Shown: positions 34,367-43,173 of the stretch, piece by piece
Layout of the letters: every line of letters begins with the position of its first letter
Numbering within the stretch: position 1 is the first letter of the stretch
Assembly: GCA_031254915.1 (NCBI GenBank)
Contig: JAIRTL010000034.1
Coordinates: 1 to 64,000, forward strand
Source of the DNA: Planctomycetota bacterium
GTDB lineage: Bacteria; Planctomycetota; SZUA-567
Direction: 5' to 3'
Length of the DNA stretch: 64,000 bases
The notes under the pieces: model-generated
Databases searched by the model: none
The model's input: only the letters and a program-made list of their open reading frames with translations
What the model was told of the DNA's origin: nothing
Position numbers and translations under genes: made by a program

Positions 34367-35749
34367 ATGGCCAAGGTGATGTTCACCGAAACAGTATTGC
34401 GGGACGCCAACCAGTCTCTTATCGCAACACGCATGCCGTTCTCCAAGTTCGAGCCCACGCTCAAGGACTTGGACGACGCGGGATATTACTCCCTTGAATG
34501 CTGGGGCGGCGCGACCTTCGACTCGTGCCTCCGCTACCTGGACGAGGATCCGTGGGAAAGGCTCCGGAAGATCAAGGCGGCGTGCAAGAAGACGAAGCTC
34601 CAGATGCTTCTCCGCGGCCAGAACCTCCTCGGCTACAAACACTATCCCGACGACGTGGTGCGCACCTTCGTCGACCGTTCGATCGACAACGGCATCGACG
34701 TCATCCGCATCTTCGACGCCCTCAACGACCTTCGCAACCTCGAGGTTTCCGTCAAGGAAACGCTCAAGCGCGGCGGCGTCGCCCAGGTCGCGATCTCCTA
34801 CACGACGAGCCCGGTCCATAACATCGAAGCCTACGTCAGGCAGATCAAGGAAATCGAGAACATGGGCGCGACCGCGCTCTGCATCAAGGACATGGCCGGC
34901 GTCATGAGCCCGAAGGAAGCCTACGATCTCGTCAAGGGCATCAAGGAGAACAGCAAACTCCAACTCCACGTCCATACCCACTGCACCACCGGTCTCGCCT
35001 TCATGACCTACCTCAAGTCGGTCGAAGCCGGCGCCGACGTCATCGACGCCGCGATCTCCTGCTTCTCCGGCGGCACCTCGCAGCCGGCCACGGAAACGCT
35101 CGTCTACGCCCTCAAGCAGTTCGGCTACGAAGTGAACATCGACATGGCGATCCTCAAGAAGATCAACGACTTCTACAAGCCGATCCGCGCCGGGTTCCTC
35201 AAGGACGGCACCTTGAACCCGCTCGTCATGGCGACGGACGCCGACGCCCTCAACTACCAGATCCCCGGCGGCATGCTGTCGAACCTCGTCTCGCAGCTCA
35301 CCGCCGCCAACAAGCTGGACAAGCTCGGCGAAGTGCTCGAGGAAACGCCCCGCGTCCGCAAGGACATGGGCTACCCGCCGCTCGTCACCCCGCTGTCGCA
35401 GATGGTCGGCGTCCAGGCCGCGAACAACGTCCTTTCGGGCGAACGCTACAAGACCGTCTCCAAGGAAATCACCGCCTACCTGCGGGGCGAATACGGCCAT
35501 CCCCCGGGGCCGATCGACCCCGACTTCCAGAAGAAGGTCCTCGGCGACGAAAATCCGAACACCGGCCGCTACGCCGAAACGCTCGCGCCCGGCATGGACC
35601 AGGGCAAGAAGGACGCCGGTCCGCACGCCAGGAACGTCGACGACGTCCTCAGCTATATCGTGTTCCCGCAGATCGCGGAGAAGTTCTTCGAGGCCCGCGA
35701 AAAGCGGGAAGAGAACAAGGTCAAGTACAAAATCGAAAAGGCGGGCTAA
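34367..35749 (+). CDS. oadA: Oxaloacetate decarboxylase alpha (carboxyltransferase) subunit
   Basis: 460 residues; ATG at 34367 with AGGAGG six bases upstream. A pyruvate carboxylase/OadA-type TIM barrel: FTETVLRDANQSLIATRM, the active-site LECWGGATFDSCLRYL, ALCIKDMAGVM (Lys about 175, the carboxylated Lys in relatives) and the metal ligands LHVHTHCTTGLAFM. The C-terminal PYC/OADA conserved region is present, but the biotin carrier domain found at the end of classic OadA is missing and is encoded separately two genes later. It moves the carboxyl group from oxaloacetate to biotin. Confidence 0.94.
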   Translation: MAKVMFTETVLRDANQSLIATRMPFSKFEPTLKDLDDAGYYSLECWGGATFDSCLRYLDEDPWERLRKIKAACKKTKLQMLLRGQNLLGYKHYPDDVVRTFVDRSIDNGIDVIRIFDALNDLRNLEVSVKETLKRGGVAQVAISYTTSPVHNIEAYVRQIKEIENMGATALCIKDMAGVMSPKEAYDLVKGIKENSKLQLHVHTHCTTGLAFMTYLKSVEAGADVIDAAISCFSGGTSQPATETLVYALKQFGYEVNIDMAILKKINDFYKPIRAGFLKDGTLNPLVMATDADALNYQIPGGMLSNLVSQLTAANKLDKLGEVLEETPRVRKDMGYPPLVTPLSQMVGVQAANNVLSGERYKTVSKEITAYLRGEYGHPPGPIDPDFQKKVLGDENPNTGRYAETLAPGMDQGKKDAGPHARNVDDVLSYIVFPQIAEKFFEAREKREENKVKYKIEKAG

Positions 35750-35752
35750 GCC

Positions 35753-36121
35753 ATGACGAATCCACTGTCCAACATTTCCCTTGGAGTGGTCGACTCGTTC
35801 GGTATATCGCTCCTCGGCTTCGCCATCGTGTTCATGGTCCTGATCGTGCTCCTGGTCGTCATCAGGATTCTCCGCTCCGCAGTGGAAAGCTTCGAGGCGT
35901 CCAAGGCCGCTCCGGCGGCCGCGGCCGCGGTCCCCGCTCCGGCGGCGGCTTTGACGGCCGCGAAGGACCCGAACATGGTTCCCGCGAAAGGATCCCTCGG
36001 GGACATCAAACTCCACGACGTCGACGACAAGACGGCGGCGCTGCTTATGGCCATTGTCGCCGACGAGATGCAGGCGCCTTTGAACGAACTGCGATTCCTC
36101 TCCATCCGTGAGAAAAAGTAG
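35753..36121 (+). CDS. oadG: Oxaloacetate decarboxylase gamma-like subunit
   Basis: 122 residues, three bases after oadA. One N-terminal membrane helix (SLLGFAIVFMVLIVLLVVIR, about 19-38), an Ala/Pro-rich linker, and a C-terminal soluble part (DKTAALLMAIVADEMQAPLN) as in the larger OadG/MmdD-type proteins. It anchors the carboxyltransferase to the beta subunit. Assignment rests on topology, the conserved GISLLGFAIVF pattern, and position. Confidence 0.85.
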   Translation: MTNPLSNISLGVVDSFGISLLGFAIVFMVLIVLLVVIRILRSAVESFEASKAAPAAAAAVPAPAAALTAAKDPNMVPAKGSLGDIKLHDVDDKTAALLMAIVADEMQAPLNELRFLSIREKK

Positions 36122-36134
36122 GAGATCGACAACC

Positions 36135-36512
36135 ATGAAATACAACGTGACTCTCAACAACAAGGTCTACGAGGTGGAAGTGGAACGCGGCGACGCCATT
36201 CTCGTGAACGTCTCCGAAGTCCAGGCTCCGGTTGCGGCCGCGCCCGTCGCCGCCGCAGCCGCGCCGGCTCCCGCCGCGCCCGCCGCCCAGTCCCTCCAGG
36301 CCGAACCGGTCGCGTCCCCGATGCCCGGCACTATCCTCAAGGTGAACGTCAACGCCGGCGACATGGTGAAGGCCGGCCAGGTGCTGATGATTCTCGAAGC
36401 CATGAAGATGGAAAACGATATTCCGGCCCCTCACGACGGCAAGGTGGTCCAGGTCCTGGTCTCCAAGGGCAGCACGGTCGACACCGGCGCGCCATTGCTG
36501 ACCCTGGCGTAA
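36135..36512 (+). CDS. Biotin carrier subunit of the decarboxylase
   Basis: 125 residues; ATG at 36135 with AGGAG ten bases upstream. N-terminal MKYNVTLNNKVYEVEVERGD, an Ala/Pro linker, then a biotinyl domain (VASPMPGTILKVNVNAGDMV) with the biotinylated Lys in EAMKMEND (about Lys90). Equivalent to MmdC/GcdC. It shuttles carboxybiotin between the alpha and beta subunits. Confidence 0.94.
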   Translation: MKYNVTLNNKVYEVEVERGDAILVNVSEVQAPVAAAPVAAAAAPAPAAPAAQSLQAEPVASPMPGTILKVNVNAGDMVKAGQVLMILEAMKMENDIPAPHDGKVVQVLVSKGSTVDTGAPLLTLA

Positions 36513-36527
36513 GGGGGGAGCGAATCG

Positions 36528-37733
36528 ATGGATATCGGCAATATCATATCAAAACTCGCGCAGGAATCGGGTTTCGCCAACCTGTTCCTGCACTGGGAGA
36601 CGCCGGTGATGATCATCATCGCCTGCGTGCTCCTCTATCTCGCGATCGTCAAAAAGTTCGAGCCGCTCCTGCTCGTCGGCATCGCCTTCGGCATGCTCCT
36701 GTCCAACCTGCCCTTCAACGGCATGATGAACATGGAGCTGTTCCAGGGCGACCCGAAAACAATCGACTACATGAGGATTCTCCATGAGGGCGGTCTTCTC
36801 GACATCCTCTATCTCGGCGTCAAGCTCGGCATCTACCCCTGCCTCATCTTCATGGGCGTGGGCGCGATGACCGACTTCGGGCCGATGCTGTCCCGCCCGT
36901 CCTCGATGATCCTCGGCGCAGCGGCGCAACTGGGCGTCTACTGCGCCTTCATGTTGGCGCTCGGCCTCGGCTTCAACACCAACGAAGCCGCCTCGATCGG
37001 CATCATCGGCGGCGCCGACGGCCCGACCGCGATCTTCCTCACCGCGAAGCTCGCGCCGCACCTTCTCGGCCCCATCGCCATCGCGGCCTATTCGTACATG
37101 GCGCTCATCCCCCTCATCCAGCCGCCCATCATGCGCGCGCTGACGACGGAAAAAGAGCGCAAGACCATCATGAACCAGGACCTCCCCGTCTCCAAGTCGA
37201 CGAAGATCATCTTCCCGATCGCGGTGACGATCTTCATCGTCCTCGTCCTGCCTTCGGTCGCCCCGCTCATCGGCTGCCTGATGCTGGGCAACCTGTTCAA
37301 GGAGTGCATGGTGACGGACCGCCTGTCCGACACCGCGCAGAATGCGCTCATGAACATCGTCACGATCTTCCTCGCCCTGACGGTCGGCGCCACCTCGGTC
37401 GGCCATCTTCAGGGTCCGGACGGCACGAACATCGGCTTCCTGTCGCTTGGAACCGTCAAGATCATCGTCCTCGGCCTTTTTGCCTTCTCGTTCTCCACCG
37501 TGGGCGGCCTCATCTTCGGCAAGATCATGTACAGGCTTACCGGCGGCAAGGTCAACCCGCTCATCGGATCGGCCGGCGTCTCCGCCGTTCCCATGGCGGC
37601 GCGCGTCTCGCAGGTCGAGGGACAGAGGGCGAATCCATCCAACTTCCTCCTGATGCACGCCATGGGCCCGAACGTGGCCGGCGTCATCGGATCGGCGGTC
37701 GCGGCCGGCTTCCTGCTGGCTGTTTTCGGCTAA
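36528..37733 (+). CDS. oadB: Na+-translocating decarboxylase beta subunit
   Basis: 401 residues with about nine to eleven membrane helices. Family blocks GVGAMTDFGPMLSRPSSMIL, GIIGGADGPTAIFLTAKLAP (the conserved GGADGPT ion-site segment), and ATSVGHLQGPDGTNIGFLSL are all present. It decarboxylates carboxybiotin and pumps Na+ out of the cell. It closes the operon alpha-gamma-biotin carrier-beta, as in OAD, methylmalonyl-CoA or glutaconyl-CoA decarboxylases; the alpha subunit decides for oxaloacetate/pyruvate type. Confidence 0.95.
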   Translation: MDIGNIISKLAQESGFANLFLHWETPVMIIIACVLLYLAIVKKFEPLLLVGIAFGMLLSNLPFNGMMNMELFQGDPKTIDYMRILHEGGLLDILYLGVKLGIYPCLIFMGVGAMTDFGPMLSRPSSMILGAAAQLGVYCAFMLALGLGFNTNEAASIGIIGGADGPTAIFLTAKLAPHLLGPIAIAAYSYMALIPLIQPPIMRALTTEKERKTIMNQDLPVSKSTKIIFPIAVTIFIVLVLPSVAPLIGCLMLGNLFKECMVTDRLSDTAQNALMNIVTIFLALTVGATSVGHLQGPDGTNIGFLSLGTVKIIVLGLFAFSFSTVGGLIFGKIMYRLTGGKVNPLIGSAGVSAVPMAARVSQVEGQRANPSNFLLMHAMGPNVAGVIGSAVAAGFLLAVFG

Positions 37734-37759
37734 CGGGGCAATCCCGCCGGCTTAGATCT

Positions 37760-37837
37760 ATCCGAATAGGGGCGCTTTTCGGGATGGACTCATTGAAAAA
37801 TAACGGGGGTACAACAACCATCCCGCCCCACTCGGAT
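37760..37837. repeat. Imperfect 78-bp palindrome after oadB
   Basis: ATCCGAATAGGGGCG (37760-37774) faces CGCCCCACTCGGAT (37824-37837), with an inner pair CGGGATGG / CCATCCCG. It lies just before the operon terminator. The rest of 37734-38081 holds no gene. Confidence 0.6.
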
Positions 37838-37859
37838 TAGGGTCTTAGGGAAATCACCC

Positions 37860-37889
37860 CCGCCCCGGCAAGCCGGGGCGGTTTTTTTT
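37860..37889 (+). terminator. Terminator of the decarboxylase operon
   Basis: CCGCCCCGGC / GCCGGGGCGG stem, two-base loop, eight T. Confidence 0.95.
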
Positions 37890-38081
37890 GAAAAATCCCC
37901 CGCAGGACGAAACAGGGCGTTGTATAGTGTGAGTGCATCGCTTCCCCGACCGGGTCTTTCGCGACAATCGGTCACAATGCGCCGGTCGGCAATCGAATGA
38001 ACGGGGTGCCATGATGAACAGGCTCGGGTGAGGGCAGTCCTATGTCCGGGAGATCCGCTCCCAGGAAGGGAATTTGCGGCA

Positions 38082-38603
38082 ATGAACAGCGCTATAGCCG
38101 ACGCATTCCGTCGGCAGATCATCATCGAGCTGGATTCCTGCTACCTCTATCTCCAAATGGCCCTATGGCTCCAGGAGCAGGCCCTTCCCGGCTGCGCGAA
38201 CTGGATGCGCAAGCAGGCGCACGAGGAAGTCGGGCATGCCTTGATTCTCTATTGCCGCCTCGCGTCGCGTAAGGCGAACGTCGAGATCGGCAAAATCTCT
38301 CCGCCAAAACGCGAATTCGCCACCCTCGAAGGATGCTTCGCGCAATTCCTCGAACATGAAGCGCGGGTCGAGGAAAGCATCGAGCACATTCTTCGCCTCG
38401 CGCGCCACTGCCGCGACGACGGCGCGGCGAATCTTCTCGAGTGGTTCGAAGCGGAGAGCGCCGCCCGCGAGGAAGAGGTTGACGAAATCCTCAAACGCCT
38501 TAAAATAACCAATGGCAAGCGCGGCCCCGCCCTGCTCGACCTGGACGAATCGCTCGCCGAGCGCGAGTTTCGCCTGCCCGAGCCGTTGCGGAAAGGCGCC
38601 TGA
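38082..38603 (+). CDS. Ferritin-like iron-storage protein
   Basis: 173 residues. A four-helix ferritin fold with AFRRQIIIELDSCYLYLQMA (first metal-binding Glu), NWMRKQAHEEVGHALILYCR (E-x-x-H pair), and later EHEARVEESIEHILRLARHC and FEAESAAREEEVDEILKRLK. The start ATG at 38082 lacks a well-placed ribosome site, though AGGAAGGG lies 13 or more bases upstream. It would oxidise and store iron. A thiol peroxidase follows, suggesting an oxidative-stress pair. Confidence 0.87.
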   Translation: MNSAIADAFRRQIIIELDSCYLYLQMALWLQEQALPGCANWMRKQAHEEVGHALILYCRLASRKANVEIGKISPPKREFATLEGCFAQFLEHEARVEESIEHILRLARHCRDDGAANLLEWFEAESAAREEEVDEILKRLKITNGKRGPALLDLDESLAEREFRLPEPLRKGA

Positions 38604-38633
38604 CCGGAGGCGAGGGGGTTTTAGGAGACTGTC

Positions 38634-39158
38634 ATGTTTACCCGAAAAGACGAGCCGCAAGAACACGATAACGTCATCACTTTCCGGGGCAACCCCATGA
38701 CCCTCGTGGGGGACATCCGACGGGCCGGAGACGCGGCGCCGAACTTTCCGGCGGTGAAAAACGACCTGACGGAGATGCATCTGCACGATATTCTCGGCAT
38801 GAAGGCGCTTATCCTCTCGGTGCCGAGCCTGGACACGCCCGTTTGCGACCTCGAGGTCAGGCGGTTCAACCGGGAGGCGGCCAAACTGAAGAACGTCAAG
38901 GTCCTGACCATAAGCATGGATCTGCCGTTCGCCCAGGCGCGCTGGTGCGGCGCCGCGGGCATCGAGAACATCGTCACTCTCTCCGATTACAAATACCGCG
39001 GCTTCGGCCTTTCCTACGGCCTGCTCATCAAGGAGCTGATGCTTTTGACGAGGGCGGTGATCGTCGTCGACGAAAAAGGCGTGATCACCCATCAGGAGAT
39101 CGTCAGGGAAGTGTCGGAGCACCCCAATTACGACGCAGCCATCATCGCGGCGGGTTAG
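38634..39158 (+). CDS. tpx: Thiol peroxidase (atypical 2-Cys peroxiredoxin)
   Basis: 174 residues; ATG with AGGAG seven bases upstream. Tpx hallmarks: VTFRGNPMTLVG, the peroxidatic Cys in SVPSLDTPVCD (about Cys71), and the resolving Cys in ARWCGAAGIENI (about Cys104), then YGLLIKELMLLTRAVIVVD. It reduces peroxides with thioredoxin. An N-terminal extension of about 15 residues precedes the usual start. It converges with the next gene, with 13 bases between stops. Confidence 0.95.
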   Translation: MFTRKDEPQEHDNVITFRGNPMTLVGDIRRAGDAAPNFPAVKNDLTEMHLHDILGMKALILSVPSLDTPVCDLEVRRFNREAAKLKNVKVLTISMDLPFAQARWCGAAGIENIVTLSDYKYRGFGLSYGLLIKELMLLTRAVIVVDEKGVITHQEIVREVSEHPNYDAAIIAAG

Positions 39159-39171
39159 AGCGCTTCCGGGG

Positions 39172-40467
39172 TCAATCCAGCAACGCCTCGATAGCGGACG
39201 GGTCGAAGACGGGAATGCCCGTCTTCCGGCGGACGTCTTCGCGTTCCGCGAAGGAATCGTCCACGAAAATGGCGTTTTCGCCTTCGCTTTCAATGAAATC
39301 GGACTTTGGAGCGTCATCAGGCGCCTCGACGACCAGGTCGAACAGTCCGGCGAGCCGGCGGCGACGCAGGATCGCCCCGACGTCCCCCCGGCGGCGGGTG
39401 AGGAGTACGACCCTGATTCCCCTGTTGAGACATTGGTACACGAGGCGGACGGCGTCGAGGTTGACTCCGCCGCGCACGACGAGCGTGTCGTCGAGATCGA
39501 TGTACAGCGTGTCGTAGGCGACGGGAATCGCGTATTTGCCGGCGAGCGCCCGATCCATCACCACATCCTCGCCAAGCGTCGCGGCAATCTCGACGTCGAC
39601 GTCCATCCGGTCGTAGAGGGAGAGAAGCGCCAGATTGACGCCGCGCGCCCTCTGAATGCCGCTCGCGCCCGCGATGCGGGGAGCGATCTCGAGCAGTCCC
39701 GGTTCGCCGTTGCCGTCCTCCCGCGCCTGGAGGAACCATGCCCCCCGCATCGCGAGTTCCCGGTTGACAGTCTCCGCCATGCGGACCAGCGCCGGCGACT
39801 CCACCGGCTCGGTGCGCACGCTGATGCCGTTGGCGACCCGCGAGCGAAGGCGGGGCGAACAGAATCGGAGCGCGCCGCGGCGGTCAGTGAAGCAGTCGAC
39901 CGTGTACTCGCGCCCGGAAAAATATTCCAGCGCCAGATGACCGGGATATTCGCGCAGCCGCTCCCGCGCAGCCCTGGCGTCGCGGGCGAGAAACGTTCCC
40001 TTTCCGCCCTGCCCCGCGTCCGGTTTGAGAAACACCGGATACGACGCTTCCCCGAGCGTTTCCATGGCGTAAATCGCGGGAGTCCGGAGAAGTCCCGAGA
40101 AGCGGGCGTAGGTCGCCCGCTTGGAGCGGCACAGGGAAGCGGTCCGGGAGTCGGGAACCAGCGCCTCCGCCGCCAGCGCGCCGTCGTCCTGAAGGCGCGC
40201 GAGAAGGGTGAGGACGTCGTCGTGGGCGGGGAAGACGTACCCGATCGCGTTTTCCCCCAGCGCCCGGTTGAACGCGTCGGGGAAAGCGGGATCGTCCGCC
40301 GTGGGAAGGCCGCGGATATAGCGCGAAAAGGCGAATTCGCCATGGTCGGCGACGGATGAAGCGCCGAAAAGGACGACATGGGCGCTGACCGACAGCGATC
40401 TCCCGAGTTCGAGGCCGATTTCGCTGCCGCAGGGAAAAACGAGCGCCCGCTTCGGGAAAGCGTTCAT
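39172..40467 (-). CDS. ATP-grasp ligase fused to a HAD-like phosphatase domain
   Basis: 431 residues. N-terminal ATP-grasp (about 1-295): a pre-grasp Rossmann part ([19 protein letters not shown]), then [40 protein letters not shown] and the metal-site [20 protein letters not shown]-terminal HAD-like domain (about 325-431): [20 protein letters not shown] (DxD), [15 protein letters not shown], and [12 protein letters not shown]. This pairing suggests a ligase that makes a phosphorylated intermediate or a linked ligase and phosphatase, for example in peptide-like or nucleotide-sugar assembly, but the substrate is unknown. Start and the upstream stop overlap as ATGA, so it is translationally coupled to the small Cys-rich gene. 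Confidence 0.82.
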   Translation of the reverse strand: MNAFPKRALVFPCGSEIGLELGRSLSVSAHVVLFGASSVADHGEFAFSRYIRGLPTADDPAFPDAFNRALGENAIGYVFPAHDDVLTLLARLQDDGALAAEALVPDSRTASLCRSKRATYARFSGLLRTPAIYAMETLGEASYPVFLKPDAGQGGKGTFLARDARAARERLREYPGHLALEYFSGREYTVDCFTDRRGALRFCSPRLRSRVANGISVRTEPVESPALVRMAETVNRELAMRGAWFLQAREDGNGEPGLLEIAPRIAGASGIQRARGVNLALLSLYDRMDVDVEIAATLGEDVVMDRALAGKYAIPVAYDTLYIDLDDTLVVRGGVNLDAVRLVYQCLNRGIRVVLLTRRRGDVGAILRRRRLAGLFDLVVEAPDDAPKSDFIESEGENAIFVDDSFAEREDVRRKTGIPVFDPSAIEALLD

Positions 40468-40625
40468 AGCCCCGCTTTGACGAGGCACTGGGGAAGCTCC
40501 CCCCGGCTGCGGTGGTGGGTCACGCATTGGCAGCAGACGCCGTGGCGCGAGCACCCGGCGTAGGCGCAGGTGCACGGTTTCTTGTTTTCCGTCCGGTTGG
40601 GGCAGGGTTGAAAGTCGTTCGCCAT
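40464..40625 (-). CDS. Small Cys-rich protein, DUF6485-like
   Basis: 53 residues; ATG at 40625 with AAGGAGG seven bases upstream. Eight cysteines in [20 protein letters not shown] and [20 protein letters not shown] match the DUF6485 pattern (C-T-C...C-x-R-x-G-x-C-C-x-C...H-R...L-P-x-C). Probably a zinc- or Fe-S-binding cytoplasmic protein. Its stop overlaps the ATG of the ATP-grasp/HAD gene. Confidence 0.8.
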   Translation of the reverse strand: MANDFQPCPNRTENKKPCTCAYAGCSRHGVCCQCVTHHRSRGELPQCLVKAGL

Positions 40626-40711
40626 TTTTCCTCCTTGCGTCGCCGGGAAGCGGCCACTAAAAAGTATAGCGTATAGCATCGCGCGTCACGTGTAAACATT
40701 GGAGGGCAAAC

Positions 40712-41404
40712 ATGAACCTGAAAGAGCTGCGCGACGAGGTGTACGAGGCGAACGTGCGGCTGGTCGAGGACAAGCTCGTCGTGTTGACCTGGGGCAACGC
40801 CAGCGGCATCGACCGCGACAAGGGCATTTTTCTCATCAAACCGTCGGGCGTCCCTTACGCCAAGCTCAGACCCGAACACCTGGTCGCGGTCGACCTCGAG
40901 GCCAAGGTTGTCGAGGGGACGATGAACCCGAGTTCCGACACCCCGACCCATGTCGAACTCTACAAGGCATGGCCGGAGATTGGCGGCGTCGTCCATACCC
41001 ATTCGACCTACGCCACGTCCTTCGCGCAGGCCTGCCTGCCCATCCCCTGCCAAGGCACCACCCACGCCGATTTCTGTCCCGGCGACGTCCCCTGCGTGCG
41101 CGCGCTCACGAAGGATGAGGTGGAGGAAGGCTACGAGAAAAACACCGGCCTCGCCATCATCGAAGACTTCGCCAAGCGGCCGCCAATGGAATGCCCCGGC
41201 GCGATCCTGTCGCATCACGGGCCGTTCACTTGGGGCAAGAACGCCCTGAAGGCGGCGGAAAACGCGGTCATCCTCGAGAACGTCGCCCTGATGGCGCTTC
41301 TCACAAGACAGATCAACCCGGCGATCGGCCCGATCCCGGCGCATATCCTCAACAAGCATTATATGCGCAAGCACGGCCCCGACGCCTACTACGGGCAGAA
41401 GTGA
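40712..41404 (+). CDS. araD: L-ribulose-5-phosphate 4-epimerase/class II aldolase
   Basis: 230 residues; ATG with GGAGGG upstream. AraD/SgbE/UlaF family: LTWGNASGIDRDKGIFLIKP, then PSGVPYAKLRPEHLVAVDLE, zinc ligands VVHTHSTYATSFAQ (His about 95 and 97), and ILSHHGPFTWGKN (third His). It interconverts L-ribulose 5-phosphate and D-xylulose 5-phosphate. No arabinose or ascorbate genes lie nearby, so the sugar pathway is unclear. Confidence 0.93.
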   Translation: MNLKELRDEVYEANVRLVEDKLVVLTWGNASGIDRDKGIFLIKPSGVPYAKLRPEHLVAVDLEAKVVEGTMNPSSDTPTHVELYKAWPEIGGVVHTHSTYATSFAQACLPIPCQGTTHADFCPGDVPCVRALTKDEVEEGYEKNTGLAIIEDFAKRPPMECPGAILSHHGPFTWGKNALKAAENAVILENVALMALLTRQINPAIGPIPAHILNKHYMRKHGPDAYYGQK

Positions 41405-41421
41405 GAAAGGCGGCGAATCGC

Positions 41422-41913
41422 ATGGCGGGCGTGCGCATCGACTGCTTCGCCGGCTCGGACGACCCGCGTTTCGCCGAGGCGCGGACGGTGCGCACCAGGG
41501 TGTTTGTCGAAGAACAGAACGTCCCGCTCGAAGAGGAGTGGGACGAGCTTGACGCGGTTGCGACGCATCTTGTCGCCGTGGCGGACGGGAACGCGGCGGG
41601 GACGCTCCGCTGTTATCGCGAGGGCGACTGGTGGCGGGTCGGACGGGTCGCGGTGCTGCCGGAATACAGGGGCATGGGACTCGCGGCGCGCATGATGGAG
41701 GCGTGCCTGGGGCTGGCGCGCGAATGCGGCATGAAGATGTCGTGCCTCAACGCGCAATCCGACAAAATGGGGCTGTACGAAAAATTCGGCTATGCGCGAA
41801 CGGGCGGCGAGTTCATGGAAGCGTCGATTCCGCATTACCGTATGGAGTTGTTTTTTTCCGGCCGCCGGCCGCGCGGTGACGCGGACGGTCCGGAGTTGAT
41901 AGAGCATTTTTAG
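41422..41913 (+). CDS. GNAT-family N-acetyltransferase (ElaA-like)
   Basis: 163 residues, 17 bases after araD. Motifs: FVEEQNVPLEEEWDELDAVA, ATHLVAVADGNAAGTLRCYR, and the acetyl-CoA loop VAVLPEYRGMGLAARMMEAC, then SCLNAQSDKMGLYEKFGYAR, typical of the ElaA-type branch. The last codon and the TAG stop lie within a 39-bp repeat (41902-41940), so the native C-terminus may have been changed by repeat insertion. Confidence 0.88.
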   Translation: MAGVRIDCFAGSDDPRFAEARTVRTRVFVEEQNVPLEEEWDELDAVATHLVAVADGNAAGTLRCYREGDWWRVGRVAVLPEYRGMGLAARMMEACLGLARECGMKMSCLNAQSDKMGLYEKFGYARTGGEFMEASIPHYRMELFFSGRRPRGDADGPELIEHF

Positions 41914-41940
41914 ACTCTTCGTGAATATCTCAAAATGCCA
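41902..41940 (+). repeat. 39-bp repeat C with short inverted ends
   Basis: GAGCATTTTTAGACTCTTCG then TGAATATCTCAAAATGCCA. The copy at 48719-48756 differs at a few bases and there runs directly into repeat A. GCATTTT and AAAATGC can form a hairpin. It carries the GNAT stop codon. Confidence 0.75.
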
Positions 41941-41958
41941 AACCCGGGAGGACACAGC

Positions 41959-42975
41959 ATGAAGTTGCGCAAACTCGGCAGTTCCGGCATCGACGCGTCC
42001 GTGATCGCGTTCGGCGCCTGGGCAATCGGCGGATGGATGTGGGGGGGAGCGGACGAAAAGGAGGCGATCGACGCCATCCACGCCGCGCTCGACAACGGCA
42101 TCAACCTGATCGACACGGCGCCCATCTACGGCTTTGGCCGTTCGGAGGAGATCGTCGGCAAGGCGCTCAAGGGCGGCTGGCGCAAAAAAGCGGTCGTCGC
42201 CAGCAAGTGCGGCCTTGTCTGGGAAGGAACCGAGGGCATCCATAATTTCGATTCCTCGGAAGCGATCATCGACGGCAATCCGCGGTCCAAGTACCACGTA
42301 TACCGCTTCCTCGGTCCGAAATCGATCCGCCGCGAAGTGGAAAACAGCCTGAAGCGCCTGGGCGTGGACGTCATCGACGTCATGCAAACGCACTGGCAGG
42401 AGTCCACCACCCCCATCTCCGAGACGGCGGGGGAACTGCTGAAGCTGAGGCAGGAAGGTAAAATCAGGGCGATCGGCTGCTCGAACGCCACGCCGGAGCA
42501 GATGGACGAGTACCGCAAGGTCGCGCCTCTCGACGTCGACCAGGAAAAGTACAGCATGCTCGACCTGACGCCCGAAAAGACGAACCTGCCCTATTGCGAG
42601 AAGAACAACGTCGCCTTCTTCGCATATTCGCCCTTGGCGCAGGGCCTGCTCGCCGGAGCCATCGGTCCGGACCGCGTCTTCTCCGACACCGACCAGCGCG
42701 CCCACGACGAACGCTACAGCATCGCGAACCGCAAGCTGATCATGGGTTTCCTCGAAGAGATCAAACCGGTCGCCGACAAGCACGGCCTCACCTACGGACA
42801 ACTCGTCGCCGGCTGGACCGTCTCCCAGCCGGGGTGCTCGCACGCGCTCCTCGGGGCGAGAAGCGTCAAGCAGGTGATCGAGAACGCGAAGGCGGGATCG
42901 GCGAACCTGGACGCGGAGGACCTTGCCGCGATCAGGAAAGCGATGGACGCGCGCCTGGCCAACTTCAAGGATTAG
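41959..42975 (+). CDS. Aldo/keto reductase
   Basis: 338 residues; the start is the ATG at 41959, seven bases after GGAGG. An upstream ATG at 41935 falls in the repeat. AKR barrel with catalytic Asp/Tyr in DTAPIYGFGRSEEIVGKAL, Lys in VVASKCGLVW, His in VMQTHWQES, and the NADPH segment near ALLGARSVKQVIENAKAGSA. Closest in pattern to the YhdN/IolS branch. Likely reduces a sugar or aldehyde. A terminator follows. Confidence 0.94.
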   Translation: MKLRKLGSSGIDASVIAFGAWAIGGWMWGGADEKEAIDAIHAALDNGINLIDTAPIYGFGRSEEIVGKALKGGWRKKAVVASKCGLVWEGTEGIHNFDSSEAIIDGNPRSKYHVYRFLGPKSIRREVENSLKRLGVDVIDVMQTHWQESTTPISETAGELLKLRQEGKIRAIGCSNATPEQMDEYRKVAPLDVDQEKYSMLDLTPEKTNLPYCEKNNVAFFAYSPLAQGLLAGAIGPDRVFSDTDQRAHDERYSIANRKLIMGFLEEIKPVADKHGLTYGQLVAGWTVSQPGCSHALLGARSVKQVIENAKAGSANLDAEDLAAIRKAMDARLANFKD

Positions 42976-42999
42976 GGCGCGACAAACATCCGTTTTCCG

Positions 43000-43027
43000 G
43001 GCCGGGATGGAAACGTCCCGGCCTTTT
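43000..43027 (+). terminator. Terminator after the aldo/keto reductase
   Basis: GGCCGGGA / TCCCGGCC stem, eight-base loop, four T. Confidence 0.82.
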
Positions 43028-43058
43028 GGTTGCCGGATCGCGTTCGCGCCGAATATCC

Positions 43059-43086
43059 TTGACATCGTTTCCCGGTCTACTACAAT
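43059..43086 (+). promoter_or_regulatory. Sigma-70-type promoter
   Basis: TTGACA (43059-43064), 16-base spacer, TACAAT (43081-43086). It reads into the bitopic protein gene 88 bases downstream. Confidence 0.75.
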
Positions 43087-43173
43087 CGCCTGTTTTGCAC
43101 ACCCGGTCTCCGGCCAGGGTGCGTCGGTTATGTCTTGGACCGGGACGGAAACGCCGCCGGGAGTGTCCCGCGC

